From NCBI RefSeq assembly GCF_023898315.1, contig NC_064614.1, positions 382,849,348 to 382,913,347 of the forward strand: DNA of 64,000 nucleotides, in the 5' to 3' direction. Every line of letters starts with the position of its first letter. The stretch's first letter is position 1. The translations under genes were made by a program, and so were the position numbers. Under the pieces are notes generated by a model, which was given only the letters and a program-made list of their open reading frames with translations, did not search any database and was not told the origin of the DNA. Below, piece after piece: positions 56,945 through 64,000 of the stretch. The DNA comes from Schistocerca nitens. Taxonomy: Eukaryota; Arthropoda; Insecta; Orthoptera; Acrididae.

Positions 56945-57590
56945 TACAATGGCAGGTTACCAAGATTTAAGTTTCACCGTGATGTTATAGTCGGCGCACG
57001 AGCAATGGGACACAGCATCTCTGAGGTAGTGATGAAGTGGAGATTTTCCCATATGACCAATTCAAAAGTGTACCTTGAATAACAGAAATCTGGTAAAACA
57101 TCAAATCTCTGACATCACTGTGGCTGGGAAAAGACCCTGCAAGAATGGGACCAATGATGACTAAAAAGAATCGTTCAGTGTGATAGAAGTACAATCCCTC
57201 TGTAAATTGCTGCATATTTTAATGCTGGGCCCTCAACAAGTGTCAGCATGTGAACCATTCAATGAAACATCATTGATATGGGTTTTCCAAGCCGAAGGCC
57301 CACTCATGTATGGCTGATGACTGCATGACACAAAACTTTATGCCTCACCAGGACCCGTCAACACTGACATTGGACTGTTGATGACTGGAAACTTGTTGCC
57401 TGGTCAGACGAGTTTCATTTCAGATTGTGTTGTGTGGATGGACGTGTACAGGTATGGAGGCAGCTTCTTGAATCCATGGACACTCTTTGTCAGCAGGGGA
57501 CTGTTCAAGCTGGTGGAGGCTCTGTAATGGTGTGGGGCATGTGCAGTTGGAGTGATATGGGACCCATGATACATCATTGGGAGGGGCAGT
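56945..57590 (+). pseudogene. Tc1-like transposase remnant (second family)
   Basis: The + strand shows FHRDVIVGARAMGHSISEVV (HTH start, about 56970), DWKLVAWSDEFHFRLCCVDG (about 57378-57437; first Asp), RVQVWRQ and GGGSVMVWGMCSWSDMGPM. The C-terminal half is gone beyond about 57590. Several frame breaks. It differs clearly from the copies at 10170 and 33544. Confidence 0.7.
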
Positions 57591-58849
57591 AAGTTTGTAA
57601 CATGTAAACTGGAATTCTTTTGCATCTGTGCTAGCAATAGGTAAATGTCCAGTAGCTGCTAGTACACTAGAAAATTTAAATGGTTTACAATTTTTATCAG
57701 TATTGTCTTTTATGAAAGATTTCATGTTCCTTGTTAACAAATTGTGTTTGTCTTTTGGAAAGTCAAATTGAGATCTCATGTGCATTTGCATGTAAATTTG
57801 TGTGAACTCATACATACAAGGACTTTAAACTGAAACCTGGTCCAAATTACATTTTTTTTTTTTTTCTCGATAAAGTACCTCCAGAAATTCAAGACTGGAA
57901 GTTCACATTTTGTGGAAGTGTAATGCAAGATTCATTGCAACATAGAATCCTTATTAAGCTCATTATCTGCAAATTCTTAGATAACTTCCTTATAAATTTA
58001 AATGGGATGCTAGGGGATTTAGATAAGTTAGGAGTATTTAATTTATTTGTCCTAAAACTACAGAAACATTCTACCACATCTACAGGCTTAACTGATCTTT
58101 TACTGGAATGGGCACCACAACCAAAATTTCAGGCGGAGGGAGGGGGGGGGGGGGGGTTGCGGCACTGTCACCCTCACTCAGCTGAAGGCTGCTCAGCCAA
58201 AGCATTTTGACCCAGACTTACTTGGACTGCTCTGTGCTGACAGACTTTGGCCTCACAAGTAGCACATTTTACAGCTACATTCTTTGATTTTTTACTTTAA
58301 TATTTTTATTTAATATATATTTACGCTCTTGGTTTTAAGAACTAACAGAAGCCATTAAATGGTACATGCCTCCATTTAATGATAGATTATTTATGTTGTA
58401 TGCTGCCAATGTTAAATTATCAAACTTTGTCACCCATAATCTTAGAAAGATTTAAAGACTCAAATGTCCAGTTTTTCATGTTTAATTAATGTACTTTTAC
58501 TAATATACTGAAGTAGAATTATTGCAAAAATTGTAGTATGAGACCTGTCATGATATCTTTTTTTTCATACACTTATTTTTATAGCAGAATATTGTAAATA
58601 AATGAACATAAGAACTAAACAACATAGGATATTATTATTATTCTAGTTCCATATGTGTTAAATCTTGCTCTTGACATGCTGTGAAAATTTCATGTTCTTA
58701 TCTTCCGTGCTTTTTTGAGATAATGGTCATTTATAGTGAAAAGTAGTTCCGAGGTATTGACGTTAAAAGTTTTTTAATTCTAAACTTTTATACGAACATA
58801 CTGCTCTGACTCCTTCATGCTCTAGATTGTTCTGACCCATATTCTGTGT
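57591..58849. other. Intron sequence with homopolymer runs
   Basis: Contains a T run at about 57849-57866 and a G run at about 58141-58158. Frames of up to 131 codons (minus strand, 57420-57815) show no motif I recognise. Confidence 0.5.
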
Positions 58850-59307
58850 TCTCTTCAGAGCTGTAATCGCTCAATGCTTGTCTTCTTTTTACTTTCTTGC
58901 CTCTTTTGTATTTGCTGAGCAGCAAACTCTACTTGGCATACATGAAGCACGCCCAGTCCTCATCACATCAACTTCTCCAGAACGTTCATTCTTTTATACT
59001 TGCCCTTGCCAAATGCTATTACACCATCAGACACTGTTAACATTAGAATGATGAGACCAACAATAACAGTTTTAGGTACATGTCACCACACAGCATTACT
59101 GAAGGAGATGTTCATGTTTTGGGTCTTCTCATGCAAACATTTGTGTAGTACCTCTGGATCTGCAAAATCTTTGAATATAGGTTTGATTGGCTCCATTAAC
59201 GTCAAAGGAAGATAATTTTTATGTGTAAATGCATCTAGGTTACCAGAGAATATAACTTGCCTATAATTACTCCAAGCAGTATGTGGTGTGGCCACTTCAA
59301 AAAGCAT
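58850..59307 (-). pseudogene. Fragment of a transposon-derived protein (MULE-like)
   Basis: The minus strand reads HTAWSNYRQVIFSGNLDAFT, then LMEPIKPIFKDFADPEVLHK, CLHEKTQNMNISFSNAVWCH and VPKTVIVGLIILMLTV, continuing past a stop toward 58850. This resembles the region of arthropod MULE-type proteins with C-L-H-G-x-T-Q-N-x-N-E-S-x-N. Only this segment survives. The family call is from memory. Confidence 0.5.
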
Positions 59308-60051
59308 TATTCTGTTTGTTTACACTTCCTTCATTGTTTGCTCAGTGTTTCCTACAACTTCAGGCACAAATTCAGATCTTGCCTGTTAACCGCAAATTTG
59401 CAATTCTTTTGTGCTTAGTAATTTAATATGCATAAAAAAAGAACAATATACACAAGTACACTATTGAAATTGCTGACTAGCACATTATTTTCTAACAAAC
59501 TAGTCCCGAAAACAAAGGATTGATTCTTTTATTCATATTGCCACTTCTGAGACGTAGCAGTGGCATCAAAGATGGCAGTTTACAGCCTTCCAGCCTGTGT
59601 GGTTCACAAGATAGAATTGTTTAACTATATCAGTGAATGTGGGGTGGTGAAAATTGCTAATTGCTTGTCAAATTTAAACATATTATTTGAAGGTCTTAAA
59701 ATAGTCTTTTTTGATGTATGATATACGATATTGTTCAGAAGCATCTAAAATACATTATGGAATGGAAAACAGAAAACATCAAATTTCATCGAATTTGACA
59801 TACAGTCTCCTCTAACTGTCATCATTGCTTTTCTGTCTCGGAAGATAAAGAAGCTGCACATATTAACTAATGAACAGAAGATTTTCCCTTTGTTCTTTAT
59901 TATTTTTCAAAAATTATTTTGAACTGTTTACAATACATTTGGAATGTCCTTGCTTCACAGGACACCCAGTACATGTGAATGTAAAAAAAAGAAACCTATT
60001 CTGTCCTTTTATAAAGGCAGCAGGCAAGTAAGGGTCATAATTGCATTACAG
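59308..60051. other. Intron 1 end, no feature besides the splice acceptor
   Basis: AT-rich. The acceptor TTGCATTACAG ends at 60051. Nothing else recognised. Confidence 0.6.
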
Positions 60052-60201
60052 GAGCCTGAACCACCCAAACCATGGCCAGGGGTCTGGGATGCTATGCATT
60101 ATGGTAGTCCGTGCATCCAGTATGTGTTCGTGCATAGCTCTAGTGACACACCTGTGGTTGGTGAAGAGGACTGTCTGCACCTCAACATCTTCACACCAAA
60201 G
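60052..60201 (+). CDS. Type-B carboxylesterase, exon 2
   Basis: The acceptor TTGCATTACAG ends at 60051 and the donor GTAAGA begins at 60202. The 50 codons are in phase 0 at both ends and join exon 1 as ...KRRFK/EPEPPKPWPGVWDAMHYG, exactly the family's R-F-x-P-P-x-P-x-x-x-W-x-G motif region. The exon carries the two cysteines of the first disulfide loop (in SPCIQ and EDCLHLN), residues 89 and 109 of the joined protein. EDCLHLNIFTP is the family's second signature. The next exon, expected to bring V-x-x-x-H-G-G-G, is not seen before 64000. Coding is intact in both visible exons, so the gene is probably functional despite its intron. Confidence 0.9.
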
Positions 60202-60478
60202 GTAAGATAATTCAAGGCATCAAATTACTGTCAACACACCAAGGTGGTGTATATTCACATTGCTATTGGACTCTGTTGGTGGCTTCAGTAACATCTGTAA
60301 AGAAATCTTCCCCATTACATGCAAATATATGACAAAACTATACTGTACAGCAATCTATGATGAACCATCACTCATTCTCTCCTACCCCAGGGAGTTGACA
60401 AATATACATAGTGGATGTAAGTATGACAGTGCTAGGCCTACCTTTTAATTGACAGGACGTTAGAGACTACACTTACTA

Positions 60479-60866
60479 GAATGAGGTAGAGCACTTGCCC
60501 GCGGAAGGCAAAGGTCCCGAGTTCGAGCCTCGGTCCAGCACACAGTTTTAATCTGCCAGGAAGTTCCATATCAGCACAACTCTACTGCAGAGTGAAAATA
60601 TCATTCTGGAAACATCCCCTAGGCTGTGGCTAAGCCATGTCTCTGCAATATTCTTTCTTTCAAGAGTGCTAGTCCTGCATAGTTTGCAGGAGAGCTTCTG
60701 TAAAGTTTGGAAGGTAGGAGATGAGGTACTGGCAGAAGTAAAGCTGTGAGGACAGGGTGTGAGTCATGCTTGGGTAGCTTAGTGGTAGAGCACTTGCCCG
60801 CGAAAGGCAAAGGTCCCGAGTTCGAGTCTCAGTCTGGCACACAGTTTTAATCTGCCAGGAACTTTC
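60479..60866 (+). mobile_element. Dimeric tRNA-derived SINE
   Basis: Two tRNA-like heads (about 60482-60540 and 60774-60839) share GAGCACTTGCCCGCG-AAGGC and B box GAGTTCGAG-CTC. Each is followed by the tail CACAGTTTTAATCTGCCAGG. A 13-bp perfect duplication ACTACACTTACTA (60466-60478 and 60867-60879) flanks the whole, so the dimer moved as one unit. Confidence 0.93.
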
Positions 60867-60879
60867 ACTACACTTACTA

Positions 60880-63759
60880 CTTTTTTGTCTAATATTGTGC
60901 TTTTTCATTTCATGCTAAAATCAGTGTTTTTTTACTAAACACATGATGGGAATTGCTAGACAAGATAGGAAAACAAAGAAATGATCAGGAAGAGCAGAGG
61001 AGGATAAGATACAGTTACGATTAAAATGAAATTTTGTTGGACAGCAAACATGGCCAGGTGAATGAATGGTTGATAAACAGCTGAAGTGAATTCCAACAGA
61101 TACGAAGAAAAGATTAATAACATCTGGTAATGGAAAGATGGTAGCCGGCAGGACCATAACTATAGTTAAGTTGGAATAAGGGGACAACCATTAATTATGT
61201 GAGTTCAAAGTGGTGGGGGGAGGGAGGGGGGGTGGCAGTCCAGCAAAATCTCACCAAATCTCATTTAAAGGGGTGGGGCGGGGGGTGATTGGAATGAATA
61301 TCTTAAGTCAGCTTTTTAATTCAGACAGTCAACATTACAGCTAACATTTTGTTTTATAAAATTAATTCTGAGCAATATAATAGGTGTTTTTAGTTGTATG
61401 AAGCAAAACAATAAACATATGAAATAAATTTAATTATTTAAAAATTATAGGGTGAACCTCACATGAAGGAGAAGGTAGTTGCCCCACCACATCTCAGCAA
61501 ATCCAACCAATGTGAAGGGGGAGGGGGAAGGGGGGCTCCAAGATTGTTTTTAGAAAAACCTCACATATTTAATGGACATCCCCTAAGTCGATGCCTGACA
61601 GTTGCAGTGGTCTGGGCAGAGCAGCATCTCCCCATTAGCTCAACCAATAATGTAACACGACTTTGTCAACACCTCTATGGCAATGCCTCAGTGTTGTCAG
61701 AACTCTATAGACAGCTACTGTATAGTGCTGCAGTCGTTAGCACTTCACAGATGAAATATGGCAACACTGGTGCATGCTGTCAGGGAACTTCTTGCACCAT
61801 CTCCACTGTAGGCTCAGACAACCAGGAAAATGGCCATGGGCCATCGAGAAGGAGGCCTCCCAAAGAAAAGTTGGAGAAAAAGAAGTAAAATTCAAATGGA
61901 AAAGGTGGCAAAATAGAAAATGCGATATGCGTCAATATTCATTCAACAGCTGTATTCAGCTGTGAACAGAAAGGCTGAAAATGAAAAGAGCATCAAAGTA
62001 ACTCTCAACAGAGGCAAAGAGATAAACTGTATGTTGCAGACACATTTTGCAGCTACAAAACCACATTATTCTGTTTGTTAAGACCAAAATTTTGGCAGCC
62101 ACAAGCTGATACTATAGTAGATTATGTAGAGAGGCTACTAAACATGCCAGTAATTTTACTTTATAGATGAAGATGTGAAGCTTTTGTGATAACTTGTTTT
62201 TGATTATGAAGAGGAGGTTCGCCAGCAACTAGTCTTCCAATGGTAGCAATGTGAACAGTTTTGACGACAGCAAGCAGACGTAAAATTAGAAAACAATTAA
62301 AGTCTTGTTATGTGCCAAGTTATGAGGCAGCAAATATTAACTACACTCAGTAGTGAGCCACTGTATGAATCTGTTGTAGATCTGAGCCATGACCCCTCCA
62401 AAAGACTTTCACTCAGGCAGGATCAAAACATTAAATTTTTCAAGACAAACCCATAGGCTCATTGCCTGGGGAATTTTGAAAATTCAAAAATTATCATACA
62501 ATGTACAGTTCAAGTAAATTTAGAAAATTTTCACCCGTCTTCCTAAAAGGTGCCTATTCAAAAGGTATTCATGTGCTTCAAAGCATATAAATTATGAGTT
62601 AAAGTAAAAAAGTACCATAGTAGTAACAACAAAAATATTTAAACTGACTTTTCCATCAGCATTGTTAGCTATCAAAAATTTGAAATTAATTCATAAATGT
62701 AATGAATGGAAGAAATGCACAGAAGTGTTTCTGTGAAATATCTGAGGAAACAACCTTGTGATTGTCAAAAGCAATTTGAACCCATTCCCATAATTATGTC
62801 TCCAAACATGACTGTTTTGAATCATTAAAATGGTAGTATGATCACCAGTTAATTCATTAATGGTGTTATTATTTCTACTCACAATACAGAGTATAAATCT
62901 CAAAAAGAAGTCAGTAATCGTTTTTAGCACACTGAATATTTTCTCAATTCCAATTATTTTACTTTACAATTTTCCTTTCATGTTTCAGCATCGTATGTTG
63001 ACAAATACAGTCCTTATAAGTAAGGAAGTATTTAAGGAACTGTAGGCATACTGGAAGGTCTTAGAAAGAAAAATGAATAATACAGCTTTCCTGCCCTCTT
63101 AGAGATACAGTGTGAAGTATGAGTAACAAAAATCAGTGTAGTTTCTAAGGTAATACCATAGCGTATAGAAGGTAAAAAGTGTGATTACTATCTGAGTTCA
63201 CCCGTTTTGCCACTTCGCAGGACTAGCTCCAATTTAAACGCTACTCTCCAGTGCAGTTTGATTACATTTTCACATATGTGCCTCTGTTTTACATGTTATA
63301 AAGTCACAATTCTCATATACACTATAGGAATGCACTTAAATTAGACTATTTAAGCATAGACTTAGTACTGATAATTGATTTTTTTAATTGTTGGGCATAG
63401 AAACATAAGAACGTGGCAGTGCATAAACCACATGACTTCATGCACAACATTTAATTTTTGGATTGTCAGTGTATTAAAGTAGCAAGAAAAGGAGTAAAAA
63501 GGAACTATTGAATGCTCTATGGCAACACTAATATCTGTTCTTACCATGTCACTTCATATTTGTACAGCTCACCAGCTAGTTAATGATTGTGAAATCTACT
63601 ACAAAATACAATACATTAACAACTTACTTTTAATAATACTGCAGATAAACTAGAATTACAATAATATGTCATTTCTTGTGAAATGTTTTCAGTTCTGTTA
63701 TATATATTGCAGAACATTGTTGGTCTTTAATTCTCTCCCAATGTTGTGTTTATAACTAT
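60880..63759. other. Carboxylesterase intron 2, no further exon recognised
   Basis: G-rich imperfect repeats occur at about 61210-61280 and 61515-61535. I looked for the expected H-G-G-G esterase exon and found none. Confidence 0.6.
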
Positions 63760-64000
63760 TGGAATGACAATTTGATAAGAAACTCATCTAACAAAATGAG
63801 ATCCATGTGGAGAGTTAGAAAGAAAGAAACTTGTAGCTCAGTGCCAAAGAAGAAGAATGTATCATTAACAATAGAAGGCTCAAAAGTCCCAGACCCAAAT
63901 TCAGTTGTGGAAAAATTCAATGAATACTTCACTTCACTAGCTGAAGACCTCATTCAAGTGCACAGTCCCAAGTTTCTCCAGCAAGTCAGTGATCTCAACT
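63760..64000 (+). pseudogene. LINE ORF2 fragment running off the window
   Basis: A + strand frame from about 63763 is open to the right edge: NLIRNSSNKMRSMWRVRKKE, then VSLTIEGSKVPDPNSVVEKF and NEYFTSLAED. This is the linker between endonuclease and RT in a Jockey/CR1-like LINE (S-x-K-x-M-W-x-V ... F-N-x-x-F). It stays open for about 79 codons, but completeness cannot be judged here. Confidence 0.65.

Larger units (their letters stand above)
25274..60051 (+). other. Carboxylesterase intron 1 (34,778 bp)
   Basis: Bounded by GT at 25274 and AG at 60050-60051, both in phase 0. Most of the intron is identifiable transposon: an RTE/CR1 nest, Tc1-like, piggyBac, mariner-like, Gypsy, pogo-like and Jockey elements, LTR pieces and SINEs. 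No alternative exon with esterase motifs was seen inside it. Confidence 0.85.

Noticed and set aside
60774..60840. Functional tRNA gene
   Set aside because: It is duplicated inside one SINE dimer with a shared tail, and the anticodon loop lacks the usual T at position 33.

Overview
This is an insect genomic window, most likely from a large orthopteran genome of the grasshopper/locust type. That assignment is an inference. It rests on one spliced host gene with an enormous first intron, many copies of a tRNA-derived SINE with a tail I associate with Schistocerca-like genomes, and dense layered transposons of many superfamilies. There are no bacterial operons, CRISPR arrays, rRNAs or convincing functional tRNA genes.

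Host gene. The only host coding sequence I can support is the 5' part of a secreted type-B carboxylesterase on the + strand. Exon 1 (25070-25273) carries a start codon, a signal peptide and the N-terminal esterase motif. Exon 2 (60052-60201) carries the second esterase signature. Both junctions are phase 0 with GT/AG sites, so intron 1 is 34,778 bp. No third exon is visible before the window ends, so the catalytic serine, acid and histidine lie beyond it.

Layout. 1-4026: decayed LINE with endonuclease, reverse transcriptase and RNase H. 5163-6746: decayed TIR element whose right arm was split by a 578-bp foldback element. 7.6-14.2 kb: SINEs, a palindromic MITE, a repeat pair, Tc1/mariner remnants and a 117-bp tandem duplication. 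14252-17381: a PIF/Harbinger element with TTA target duplications, in which the transposase gene and an opposite-strand MADF-BESS gene appear interleaved. 17.6-24.8 kb: SINEs, transposase remnants and a CR1-like LINE fragment. 25-60 kb: carboxylesterase intron 1. It holds an RTE LINE inserted in a tRNA-like sequence and itself split by a CR1-like LINE whose ORF1 carries an SGNH esterase domain. It also holds a nearly intact Tc1-like transposon (33544-34965), and an old LTR-element framework (about 36.0-56.4 kb) into which IS630/Tc1, piggyBac, mariner-like, Gypsy, pogo-like and Jockey elements and SINEs have jumped. 60.2-64 kb: intron 2, with a dimeric tRNA SINE and a LINE fragment entering at the right edge.

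Reading it together. Most coding potential here is transposon-derived and broken. The one transposase with an uninterrupted full-length frame is the Tc1-like copy at 33788-34810. Target-site duplications give a relative insertion order at several places. I see no undescribed host system. The most unusual signals are the interleaved Harbinger genes, the nested insertion series, the foldback element inside another element's TIR, and the modular SINE heads sharing one tail. Family assignments were made by eye from motifs; no database search was run.
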